Assembly: GCA_031472005.1 (NCBI GenBank)
Contig: PZJY01000011.1
Span: 372,001 to 436,000, forward strand
DNA length: 64,000 nucleotides
Origin: Tetracladium setigerum
Lineage: Eukaryota; Ascomycota; Leotiomycetes; Helotiales
Direction: 5' to 3'
Both the position numbers and the translations under genes were made by a program. Under the pieces are notes generated by a model. The model searched no databases. It worked only from the letters and a program-made list of their open reading frames with translations, and had not been told where the DNA came from. Shown piece after piece: positions 44,197-54,546 of the stretch (position 1 is the stretch's first letter; every line of letters starts with the position of its first letter).

Positions 44197-46487
44197 ATTT
44201 GACGTTGTATTGTCCAAATTCCTTCTCCACAATTTGATGATGTGATTACTCCAGAGTCCAGAAAACAAGTCTGTGGGGAAAGACTTGGTAAAAGCTTGGG
44301 ACTGACAGACAAACACGAGACGCGAACGTGGGCAGGAGGGAGCACGCAAAGCAAAGTAAACAAATAAACAAAACCTGCGCAACGTCCAGCAACGAAGTGG
44401 ATGGGAGGGGAGGACGAGGTCTATTTGAAGAAAACCCACATGCCGTGTAACTTGGACGTCAAAGCTGCCCTGGACGATAGTGTATCTATTGAAGCCTATC
44501 GGTCTGTGGAGGACAAGGTTTTAGCTCTGATTGATACATACCTTACCTATCACTTTTCGTGGACGTGCAATCAGATTGCTCCCAGGGTCAACGATGACGG
44601 CGTCACCGAGGCTGTTGGTACCTCCCCTTGTTACTCCGTATAGCTAGCCCCGACATGATGATTCCATGGTTCGCATAGCCGTTCACTTCCATGCCGTCTT
44701 TGGCATCCAATTAACTGGTCCTGGACACCAAAGAAACGTGTTTGACACCATCCGATTGCCATTCCCTCCTGCTCTCATCCAACCACAGTTGCTCAATTCT
44801 CACATCCTCAAGCGTGTCAACTGCAACCTCCACTCTCTCGACGTGTTTGCCATGTCGATAAGCAGCCGATAAGAGACATACACTGGGTATTTTGTCCTGA
44901 AGAGGAATACTCAATGTCTGTCAACCTGTCTAAGGTTCGATATCGCATGGCGGCCAAGACAGGTACCAAGAGCTCTGCGCCGAAGTTCCCAGACGACAAC
45001 CCAACCAGTGTGCCTGAAGATGCAACCCCTCCTCAGACTTTGTGTCGCCGACTCGTGGTTGAGCAAGTGTTGAAGAAGATTGATATGCTGAACTTCTTAT
45101 CTGTGGATCCTGCCAATTCGTTGCCAATGCTCTTGGAGGCTCTTGGAGGCTCTTGGAAGTGCTTTAGGTCGTCCTTGGCTTCTCCTTCCGAGAATGGGTC
45201 ACGTGGCGTGGGGGCTTTCCCCAGCATCACCCCGTTTCCCATGGAAATTGGCGAGATATCAAAGGCCATGGCAACCAACGTCCACTTTTGTTTTGACTGA
45301 ACCCTTCTCCACATGTACCTGAAATAGCCTCTAGATAAGCTGCTGCGCTTCTAATCCACTCTTGAAACCTGACAGAAACTCTGAAAATTGGAGTTCAACC
45401 TCAATCGGAGCGCAACGACTACATTACCGAAATAATTCCGCGATATGCATGACTGTAATCTGCCTTTTAATCAGCTTTGCAAGTACCTTTTGGTACTATA
45501 GCTGGCTGTCCGGCTTTTCATTTCTTGAATTCTAAAGGAAGCCTTCAGTTCATGTGTATTTGGTCTTGCAATTCAATTCCATCAACTCAATTTCGAATTT
45601 ACAGAAGAACAGCGAGGCCAAACTCAGAAACAAGATCTTCCATGTTGTAGAGCATCACTACGAAAGATGAGCTTCACCAAGGAAGCCCCAAGGAGGAAGA
45701 TGCCAAAGGGCTAAACGTGACGCTTTATACTTCTGCTCGCAGAAAATTACTATTAAACCAACATGGCGCTATCCACTGCACATATAGTCGAGTAACGGTT
45801 CTACGACAACATCTGTGCCGCGGGGTTAAGAACTGTGTCTGACCTCACTCTCATCAACGCCATAACCAGAGGTCATTATTGGTGTGAGCGAATCTGGCTG
45901 TGAGTGATGCAAATCCAACAACGAAGAAATGTATTAGAGTAAATCTTCCCGCCTCCCCTCCCCTTTCGAATCTCATCTGAACATTGTCCCTAGAGTCTTG
46001 AATCTCTCTGTCGCAACTTTAAGCGTTGTCAAAGCTAGCACTGTCATTAATCAATAACTGTCGAACTTCCTTCGCCATCGTTCATCAGCAGGTACAGTAT
46101 TTCTCTCCAAACACTCTGATTAACCTGTGCTTCTCAACATGGGAAATCCTAGTGAGTGATAGTTTCAGCAAAGCCAGCGTACGTTGTTTTTGAGTATTGA
46201 ATTGTGTATACATTGTGGCCTTTTGCTTCACCATGTCACGGCAAGAGGATCACAAAAATATTTGATCTGGATCATCATAATTGGGCAGAACTGATTGAAA
46301 CATTCTGCACTGGCTGACTGACAAAGGCCAGATACTATTTAATGAGAGTAGTAACAGCAAAGCTGATCACGGTGGTCACACCGATTTGTGTGAGAGGGCA
46401 GAAAAGCAAAAGTAAAACTGTCCGTAAAGACGGTGAACAAGGTCAGGAGAATTGAATTGGCCCCCAAGGCCCCAACGACCGCAAAAC
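44197..46487. other. Intergenic region with doubtful ORFs
   Basis: The promoter of the ammonium transporter lies at the left and the 3' flank of the aminopeptidase gene at the right. An open + frame at 44914-45300 (128 codons) has a triplicated GGAGGCTCTT word near 45136-45156 and no family signature; a shorter one lies at 44401-44643. I do not call either as a gene. Confidence 0.45.
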
Positions 46488-48220
46488 TTAGTAGTCATCT
46501 CCTCGACTGATGACTTCTTTCCCTCCACTGTGCAAAAGAATTGTCTGAGAAGATCAGTAAGATATATGAAATTGGAAATGGGAGGGGAGATACTCACATG
46601 CTCGAATTGGGCGGTCATCGCGCCCTGGTTTTCCACAAGAGGAGCGTAAGATTCCATGATTCCTGCATCGAGGAGATGGCGCATCTGAAATTGAACGAAC
46701 ATTAGTAAGTAAGTGCAAGAAAGAGGGACCTGTCTACTCACTCCGAGATGATAATTCTTGACTCCAAGACGTTCAAGGTATCGACGGCAGAATACCAACG
46801 TTCCGAAATTGGCGTCGATGGTCTTGAGGAGGGATTTGGCAGACGAAAGACGCAGATTTGCGCCGGAGACATTTTCGTTTCTTCCATAACCGTATACTCC
46901 CACCTATTCAATGTTAGCATACAAAACAAAAATGCTGGGGCGGTTCATAATTGGTACTTGATCGTGCAGAATTCCCCGCCCTGTACTACCGAACGTTTCA
47001 ATTGCGAACACCTCTCCTTCCTCCATGATCTGGCGACTTTTGTTCCTGACAAATGGCACTTGCTTGTTACCGTGGATATGATATCGAAGAATGTCATGGC
47101 CAGTGAGGCTTCGAATTGCTTTCACGGGAAATATCTTTCCGTCGACTTCGACTTCGTAACTTTCCATGACTTCTTGGACAGCACGGCCAATTTCGCTCAT
47201 GCGTGCGTCAATGCCTGCTTCCTATTGCTTTTGTTAGCTGGATTATCTGCAAACATGGCGATATATGAGTAGGCTTACTCTCACTCCAGTGTCAGTTGCT
47301 TCTTTAACAGCAGCAAGCAAATTGTCATAGGTGTGATCGAAAGCAACGGTAAACGCAGAATCAACAATACGACCATTGATCTGGACTCCGAAATCAACTT
47401 TCATCACATCACTCTGTTTCAACACCACCTCCTTCCCACCGGGATTAGGTGTCCAATGAGCAGTGACTTCATTCAAACACAACCCAGTTGGAAATCCCAT
47501 GCTGGCTTTCAATCCATCTCCAGTTTCGAGACCAGTGTGGCCAGAGAGAGCGCGAACTGCATCTTCGATGCCTTCGGCAATTGAAGAGAGTGTTGCGCCG
47601 GGTTTGATAAGCTCTGACTGAGCGTATTGGCGGACTTGTCGATGGATCTCTGCCCCTTTGCGATAGTCAATGAGGAATTCGTCGTCCCAGAGACGAGAAT
47701 TGTATCGCAATTCGTCATCTGTGGTGCGAGACAAATTTTCGTACGGTACGAGCTCGCCTTTGGGATATTCCCCAGATGGGAAGAGATTGGAAATGAGAAT
47801 TCGTGGCGGGGAAGATTGCTTGAAGGGGCTACCTGAAGTGGCGGTCGTTGCCTTCTTTTTCTTGGTTCTCTTGCGTTTTTTCTTTTTGTCTAGAGAACAA
47901 TCAGTTGATTGTAGGCTTTGGTAAGTACTGATAGATCTATCAATAAACATACCGGCGTTCACAGACAATTCTACTCTGGTAATAACTCCTTGAGCGTCGT
48001 CGTCGTCATCATCATCGTCGCTGATGACTCCACGGTCCAGATCCGACGAGTTAGGTCGGACTTGCGTGACATTGGTGCTAGTTGGCTTGAGCTCGTTGGA
48101 GTTGGATGCTAGTAGCTTCATTAGTTTGATTCTCCACCGATGTGAAAGGGTCATCACCATCAGGCGTTTGCCGATGCCCCTCGGGACTTTTAGATGCCAT
48201 TTCAATTGATCGATTTGCAT
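46488..48220 (-). CDS. MAP2: Methionine aminopeptidase 2
   Basis: Cytosolic dimetal enzyme that removes the initiator methionine from nascent proteins. Six exons on the - strand: 48220-47953, 47889-47279, 47221-46959, 46913-46742, 46684-46598, 46544-46488; total 485 residues, phases all consistent. The N-terminal extension is acidic (run of eight Asp) then strongly basic (KKKKRKRTKKKK), the polyacidic/polybasic arrangement typical of the type 2 enzyme. Metal and catalytic residues are visible: the histidine in TAHWTPN, two Asp in KVDFGVQINGRIVDSAF, GHDILRYHIHG, the Glu in FAIETFGSTG and the last Glu in AQFEHTILL. VGVYGYG follows the fourth intron position as in other fungi. The start is uncertain: ATG 48220 keeps one frame, but a second ATG at 48200 in another frame gives a more family-like beginning (see findings). 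Confidence 0.93.
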
Positions 48221-48929
48221 GTACAGGTTATTTTTTTCCTTTCTTAATTCGGCTGTTGTTGTGTTTCTTGAGGTCGAAGTTCCTTCTCATCGAAAAAATA
48301 TCTTGAGGCTTGGAATAACCCCACGCCCTTTACATGTCATCGAATCACCTGACTGAGAAACGTCGCCCTGTTTCGACATGTAATACGCTACTATGGTAGC
48401 CAGAATGTATCTTTCAGAAACCGCTGAGTTCTAGATGTAAGACTGTAGGATATCAACCTTATCTGTAAACCGAGCGGCCAAAAGTCGAAGCGCTGTCGAG
48501 CATCACGTGAGTAGGACTGTTTTTATCCCAAAATAGTGGTATGGCTTCACATCACAGCAGTCAAAGGCATAAAGATATTATGAAATGTTATTCTTGATGC
48601 TTTTAGTGTAGCAAGAAGAGCTAGATAAATGATTGGCCGTCCAAATCAACGCTGTGATTTTGTGTCCACTCCCATTCGGCGAGTGATTCTGCCAGAGAAA
48701 TCATCCCGAAAGTGCAACGGCCAATGTGAGCTCCTCAAGAGCCTCGCCTTCTTTACTCGGAGTAAAGATTTCATAAGGAAAAGTGGTATTCCAACAGCAT
48801 TCTCAACTCCTCCACTATTCACCCTACTAGAGAGCTTCACATTCCTTGCTTGGCGGGGTATTTCCAAACTCAAACAGGAGCTTAGAGATCCTCGCACTCT
48901 CAATCTCTCGTAATAGCTGATACTCCTGT
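48221..48929. other. Intergenic region
   Basis: The promoter of the aminopeptidase gene and the 3' flank of the next - strand gene. Two overlapping open frames (48629-48913 + and 48646-48903 -) carry no recognised motif. Confidence 0.5.
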
Positions 48930-50116
48930 CTAATTTACATTTGAAGCTTGGGTCACCTTCTTCTTCTTCTTCTTCGGCAGACCTTGACTATCAACCTCTT
49001 CACCATCGGTATCCTCACCAACCTCTACCACCTTCTTCGGCACACGCACCCTTGCTTGCTTTCCATCCTTCGTAACAACAAGCAGTTCGCCCAATCCTTT
49101 TAGATATTCTCTGATTTGAGTAGCAGCTGTCACCCACTCTTGTGGCCTTGTCCTAGTGTCTTCTTGTTGTCCAACTTGTCCTGGTATGGACTGTGCTAGC
49201 CTACGCCTATATTCCAGCATGCCGTCGTTGCAACCGATTTTGATTTCTTTTGCCATCAGAAGTACAGTATCTAATTTTTTGGTTTTAGCAAACGCGTAGG
49301 GGAAACTATGCGATTCTGAGTATCTTACCTCGAATATATGGAGATGTCGGGTTCTTCGCGTCGATAAATCGAGTGATGCTTACATCAATGAAAAGAGTGC
49401 GAAGGACTAGAAGTTTGAGGACCAATCCCTTTGGATGCCAATCCCAAGCCGTGGTTCCGCTAAGACAAATGTTTCGAAGTAACCGACGTTGAGTAGCATT
49501 TCTCTTTCTCATCCATATCTTGAGGGGACTCAAATCTACGAATGACCAAATGTTTGTACCCCACAGAATGTCATTTACATCGATGTAGGTTTGGCGGCAG
49601 ATCCGTAGAAGTTCAATCGGAACTTGTTGATCTTCTGGCCCGTCGTAAGAACGACAGTTTTTCTTGTTAAGAAACTGCCTCATGCCAAGGGCAAAGTCGT
49701 CTGGGTTTTTCTGGTTGTTTTCATCCTGAAAAAAATCATAACCCACCTTGACTTGATGAGCGCTCCGTTTGCCTACTTTATGGCTCAGGTCTTTGCTGCC
49801 GTAAATATAGATTAACCGATCTCCAATCAATAACCTCAAAATCTTTCGCCTAATCTCGAGAGGAGCGTGGAGGAAGGGGGAAGAGTTGGCATTTTTAATG
49901 ATACTAAGTGCATATGCGAGTCAGCAATTAATTTAAAAAGACAATAAAGCAAGATACAAGTGTGAGGGATAAATCTTACATATCTTTTGTTTTCTTGTCT
50001 CTGGGTGCGGTGAACGCCTGGGTTTGCTTTCTCTTTCGTGTGATTTGCAAATTCTTGTCATCCGCCTTTGACATGTCTTGTGGAGGAACTGGTTGGGCTG
50101 AATTCTGTGTTGTCAT
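48930..50116 (-). CDS. Hypothetical protein, DUF7730-like core
   Basis: Three exons on the - strand: 50116-49980, 49903-49329 and 49270-48930, 350 residues with no frame break. The core begins FLHAPLEIRRKILRLLIG and later has VPIELLRICRQTYIDVNDIL and WGTNIWSFVD. These match the pattern of a common fungal family (short F-box-like PLEIR helix, then LL-x2-CRQ-x-Y) often labelled DUF7730; its function is unknown. The N-terminus is basic (ITRKRKQTQ) and may direct nuclear import. The last exon is an alpha-helical segment ending in six lysines (LPKKKKKKV). Two in-frame ATGs exist (50116 and 50074); I took the first. Assignment to the family rests on pattern only. Confidence 0.72.
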
Positions 50117-51666
50117 CGCGTGTATAGAATGTCTTTCTCAGCAAGAGGCGAGAGGTGGTTGTCCTTTGATCAACACAAAGTCGAAGTCAAAATCAGTCAC
50201 CTTCGAGACGTGTAACTTGTTAGAACAGAAACACAGACTTGAAGATCGATAGGTCTAGGAGTGTCCTGGTTGGTGTCTCGGTGTATCTCTGGGCGTTGAA
50301 GTTTGTTGAAAAGGGGTAATCAAGAACAATATTGGAGTTCGAGGAGGGAATGTTGTAATCAAGAAAGATATGAGGTAAACAAGTGTTCACCGACGGCTTT
50401 CAGTCGCAGTTGTTTCGCTAGATAGTTTCAACTGTTAGAACAGCATTAAGAAATCGCAGATCGATATGCTCTTGACCTAACAGGCGACAAGCAATAATCT
50501 GGAGGGTCGAGGGGAGCTCGAGTCGTCGCGACTGAGGAGAGACAGAAGAGATGAACGTGCTCGCTGTTTTATGGGGAGCATTGAGGAGGAGAGTAATGTT
50601 GTTGAAGGGAGATGTACGATAGGACAAGTGATGAGAAGTTGTCCGAGAAGATCGTTAGGTGGTGAGGGTTGAAGGAGAAGAGAGTGAGTGGCTTCGTAAC
50701 CGACTGTTGACTTTCCCGAAGCAGTCTTGGCAAGAGATATAAATTCACCTTTGGCCGACATCGTAATTTTTTTACCTGATCTTTAACAGTTGGCCTTAAG
50801 TATAACTTTAAAAATTGCTTCACGTCAAAACTCAAAATGAGGGCATAAGTGGTGAACGCAAGGCGAGCAGGGGCCCATAATATTTTCTCGTGAACGAATG
50901 ATATAGAAAACAAGACATATGGCACAGGTAAAGAGTGAAGAAGAAACTACCTTTCAAGGATAAAAGTCGCTCTTCAAGAGCAAAACGAATTGATTGAAAA
51001 CTCATGTTTCTAACGGTGGCAAGCAGGATTCCAAACTTGGAGAAGTTTGCTTTGATACCACAAACACTTGAACACAGGACTTGTGCAGTGGACGTGGATA
51101 CCTAGGTACCAGACAGGTGACTGGAGTTGTTTTGAGGGGAGTGATGATTTCAGAGCATGGAATTCCACCAGCTGCGATTAGAGAAGCAAATTTAACAAAT
51201 TGCAAATATTTTCTTGTTTGGCAACGAGTAGGTGGAGTTGGCACAAAGAATTCAGCGTAGTCCGCACTACGTCTATTCTTCGTAATGTAACACTCGATGA
51301 AAATTTTCGGGTAGAAGGCGAGCAAACACTAGAGAAAAGAGTTTGCTTGCTTCAAAAAGGAACTTGAAGAGAATAGAGACAAGATAGCATTTGCACCTGC
51401 ACTTACTACCGACCCGTTCAAAAACAAAAGTTGTATTTCTCTACTTCTGAAATCTAATTTGTGTTTCGTCTGTCTTCTCGATCTCTCTATCATCTCCGCT
51501 ATGCATAAACACCCCTTCAAAAGCGTATCACCTGTCAGCATACCAAAATATACAAATTGTTCCAATCCCCAAAAACGCCTCCATCTTCAAACCCCCACTT
51601 CCACCTTTCCCACATAAATTTCTCCTCCCTTCACCTTCCCCAACATCCCTCCCAAACAACCCTTAC
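50117..51666. other. Intergenic region with a doubtful ORF
   Basis: The only longer frames are overlapping - strand ORFs between 50418 and 50925. One of them (50761-50477) starts MSAKGEFISLAKT and later reads SRLLLVAC, with another frame giving LPSTLQIIACRLLGQEHID, which could be pieces of a broken or intron-bearing gene. No family is recognised. The near-palindrome ATACCTAGGTACC lies at 51099-51110. Confidence 0.4.
50477..50761 (-). CDS. Doubtful hypothetical ORF
   Basis: 94 codons, Ser/Leu-rich, with no recognised domain, signal peptide or splice-linked partner. A frame change near 50510 would continue into LLGQEHIDLRFLNAVLTVETI, which looks more protein-like. It may be an unrecognised lineage-specific gene or chance. 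Confidence 0.2.
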   Translation of the reverse strand: MSAKGEFISLAKTASGKSTVGYEATHSLLLQPSPPNDLLGQLLITCPIVHLPSTTLLSSSMLPIKQRARSSLLSLLSRDDSSSPRPSRLLLVAC

Positions 51667-52028
51667 TCACAACTTCGCCTCCACCTTGACCGTCCCAACC
51701 GCCAACTTCGGACTATACTTCTTCAAGACGCTCTCATTGTGATATTTCCAAAATTGTTTCGTGGCGTCCTTTCCCGCGACACGCTTTAGGATTTTGCTGC
51801 CACCTGGATGTTCATCGACGAATCCTATTCGGAAGTTCGTCAGTATTGAGTTTATGACCTGAAAACAAAAAGAGAAAGGTAGAAGGGGATAAGAGAGGCT
51901 AGTAATGGGGGAAAGAGAGGGAGGGAAGTACCAGTAATATCATAAACATTCTCGTCGATTATTATGTAAATTCCCTTCTCGGCGTCCTTGTGTTCTGCTA
52001 CCTCGGAGACGGAGAAAGATTTTGACAT
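51667..52028 (-). CDS. Cytochrome b5 domain protein (soluble, small)
   Basis: A heme-binding electron carrier. Exons 52028-51932 and 51824-51667 encode 84 residues. Order: MSKSFSVSEVAEHKDAEKG, IYIIIDENVYDITGF, the heme-ligand loop VDEHPGGSKIL, then KQFWKYHNESVLKKY supplying the second axial histidine, ending VGTVKVEAKL. The 107-base intron splits the GFV glycine codon just before the HPGG histidine. No membrane anchor follows, so unlike microsomal b5 it should be soluble; such short fungal b5 proteins have no firmly assigned partner. Confidence 0.92.
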
Positions 52029-52696
52029 TGTTGTGATTGGTGTGCTTGCGCTCGTTATATGTGTATTGTGGGAAGGGCTCGTGGATGAATTGGAGCAGCT
52101 TCTGTCTGTAGAGAAGGTCGAGGATGATGTGTCGTTTAGTGGGGTGAGGTTGGTTTAATCGCGTGGATGAGAGTGATCTAGGCGTGCTGTCAAACTCGTT
52201 TATGCGTCTCAGTATAAGAACAGGAAGAAAAGAGTATTCTAGCTGTGGAATTCGAGGGAAATGTTGTTTAAAAGCGCAATGAGGAGAACCCCAGGTTTCT
52301 CAAAATCCGGAGATGATGTCAATTTTGAACCTCGGCTCACCGTTTGCTTGGCGGTCAGCGCAAAATTGGAAAGCCGTGATTGGTTGAATGGAGGTGGTTG
52401 ACTCGGCTTGGGACCAGATGATTTCAATCCTTGAAACCACTCACGACCTTCTGAGAAATGTGATTTTAGTGATGATGATGCATTATCACAGAATAAATAC
52501 AACAATGATTTGAGTAGAGAAACAGATATGTACATTTTCCAATCGCAATCCAATTTATAAAGTATCAAAAAGCAAGCCTACTTTTTTTCCCCCACATAAG
52601 GGACCACCCTCAATGCTGGACCAAAGTTTGTTGATTGTTGCTGACAATTGAGAGTCTGCTCAAACCAATAATTTAAGTCCATCCCAGAAAACTGAC
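52029..52696. other. Intergenic region
   Basis: Cytochrome b5 promoter at the left and mannanase 3' flank at the right. No gene recognised. Confidence 0.5.
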
Positions 52697-54230
52697 TCAC
52701 AAACATTGCGAGTACCACGCGTTGGAAAAGGTGCAAACCCAGGGGCTCTCGCATACAGTTGGGCCAGTATAATCAGCACCACCGCACTTCCCCCATCTCG
52801 GGACCGTTGCACCCCCAACTGGAACACTCGTCGTCGTCGTAGTAGCCGTCCTTGAAACAGTCGTTGTGGTTCTCGAAACAGTCGTAGTAGTAGTAGAAGA
52901 ACTTGTGCGAGTGGTCGTGGCCGAGGTCGAAGAAGTTCGAACAGCAGTTGTAGTAGTGGTGCTGCTTCTTGAAGTGGTAGTAACAGGCCCTCCGGGACCA
53001 AGAGCATTTGCGCTGCTAACGTGATCTCTAACCAAAACAGCCCAGTCAGAACTACCATAATAGATAGCATGGCCATCGTTATGGGTTGTTCCTGCGTTGG
53101 GAAGGACCTCTCCCCATTGCCAGAACATATCTCCGGCGATTCCGGGAGAAGCAAGAGAATCTGCTTGCCAGGAACCCATGACGGCAATTTTGTTGGTGGT
53201 GTAGGAGTATTCTTCTGCTACGCAAGGCTTGCCAGCAGCGAGGCAGACGGCGGCGTGGTTCTTGAACCAGTTGTTTCCGCCTGGGTTAGCGCTGAGAGAC
53301 CAGTATTCTGGGTAGAGATGGAAGACGGCGAAATCAATTGACTAGGAAAAGGAGAATTAGTTTCAAGTTTTGAAGTACAAGTTCAGTAGCGGTGAACTCA
53401 CAGGGATTTGAATGTTCTGGGCAAAATCGATTCCTTCAGCGGTGGTGTAGGCATAACTTCCATCGCCGCCTCCGTTCATGAAGCCCTCGTCACCAATAGT
53501 TACCATATGTGCCGGATCCAAAGACTTGATGTAAGCACTGGTGCTGGTCGCCCAGTTCGTGATCACGGAAGTAGCACATCCTGGGCATCTTGGCTCATTC
53601 GCCAACTCCCAGGCAAAGATCGAAGTGCTCGCCTTGTATTTGTTGACCACGGTCGAGATGTATGTGCGATACTGAGCCTGGCAACCAGCATTGGTGTAGA
53701 AGTCTTTCCAGGCGACACCGTAGTATCCGGTGTACTTTTGCATTCCACCATAGTCGGTCCAATAATTCACGAAAGGAATGATGAGTTTGATATTGTATTT
53801 TTCGGCGGCAGCGACGACGGTATCGAGCTTTCCGAGACCGTTGGCTCCGAGATTGATTTGAGGCTGTTGGCCAGAGATGAAACTCTGCATCCAATCGCCA
53901 GAGGTGGCCTGGGAGACATCGTTGAAACCTACAAAATTAGTTGAGCTCTTGAGATAGATATAGTAATTTCTTACCCCATACTCGCAAAACTTTCAAGCCG
54001 GAAGCCTGAAGATGTGCCATTGTCTGGTCGACATCTGCAGGGTTGCTCAAATAACTGATCCAGTAGGAATTGCTTCCTACAAAATAGTTCGTGGAGCCCT
54101 CAATGTTGAACCTTGTGCCAACAGCGAACGCATTGGTAGCTCTCTTTTGAAGACCCGTGGATGCATCAGGGACAGGGGAGGCGAACGCAGCACTGGCAAG
54201 TGCCAAAATGGCAGTGGAGGAGAACCTCAT
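52697..54230 (-). CDS. Secreted GH5 endo-1,4-beta-mannanase with C-terminal CBM1
   Basis: Hydrolyses beta-1,4-mannans of plant cell walls. Exons 54230-53975, 53928-53402 and 53341-52697 encode 475 residues, no frame break. A signal peptide (MRFSSTAILALASAAFA) is followed by a short propeptide ending in KR. The GH5 subfamily 7-like catalytic domain shows FVGSNSYWISYL, LKVLRVWGFND, IFAWELANEPRC with the acid/base Glu, and CVAEEYSY with the likely nucleophile. A Thr/Ser-rich linker precedes the cellulose-binding CBM1, WGKCGGADYTG ... WYSQCL. A TATAAAT box lies about 85 bases upstream of the ATG, and GTGGGG at 54541-54546 fits a CreA carbon-repression site, so catabolite repression is plausible. 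Confidence 0.95.
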
Positions 54231-54546
54231 GATGATTGAGTCTCTCAAAACCGAAGACTGGAAGATTGACCAAGGACAAGAAACAAAGCAAATGAATGGC
54301 CGGGTTGCAAATTTATATCTTTGCGGCGATTGTCAAAAGCGGGCACATTGCACGCCCAGGCGGATGGTAGAGATTGTAAAAGTCCGCGATCGTAGGAAAT
54401 AGAGTATCAATATACAACTTTTCTCCACACTTGACAGACGGGCTTAGCTGGTTGCTCCTGAGTCCCAGTGCGGAACATCAGATGTCTATACAAACGATTT
54501 TCCGCACATGTCATCCTATCGGTCGACTGGCACCGTGAATGTGGGG
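54231..54546 (-). promoter_or_regulatory. Mannanase promoter with TATA and CreA-like site
   Basis: Reading the - strand, GATATAAAT lies around 54320-54312, about 85 bases before the start codon. GTGGGG on the + strand at 54541-54546 matches the SYGGRG consensus of the carbon catabolite repressor CreA/CRE1. Single short sites occur often by chance. Confidence 0.4.

Noticed and set aside
44914..45300. + strand frame of 128 codons near a GGAGGCTCTT triplication
   Set aside because: It has no domain, signal or splice-linked extension, and an equally open antisense frame overlaps it.
46748..47272. + strand frame of 174 codons
   Set aside because: It is antisense to three exons of the methionine aminopeptidase gene and has no motif.
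53408..53944. + strand frame of 178 codons
   Set aside because: It is antisense to the catalytic exon of the mannanase.
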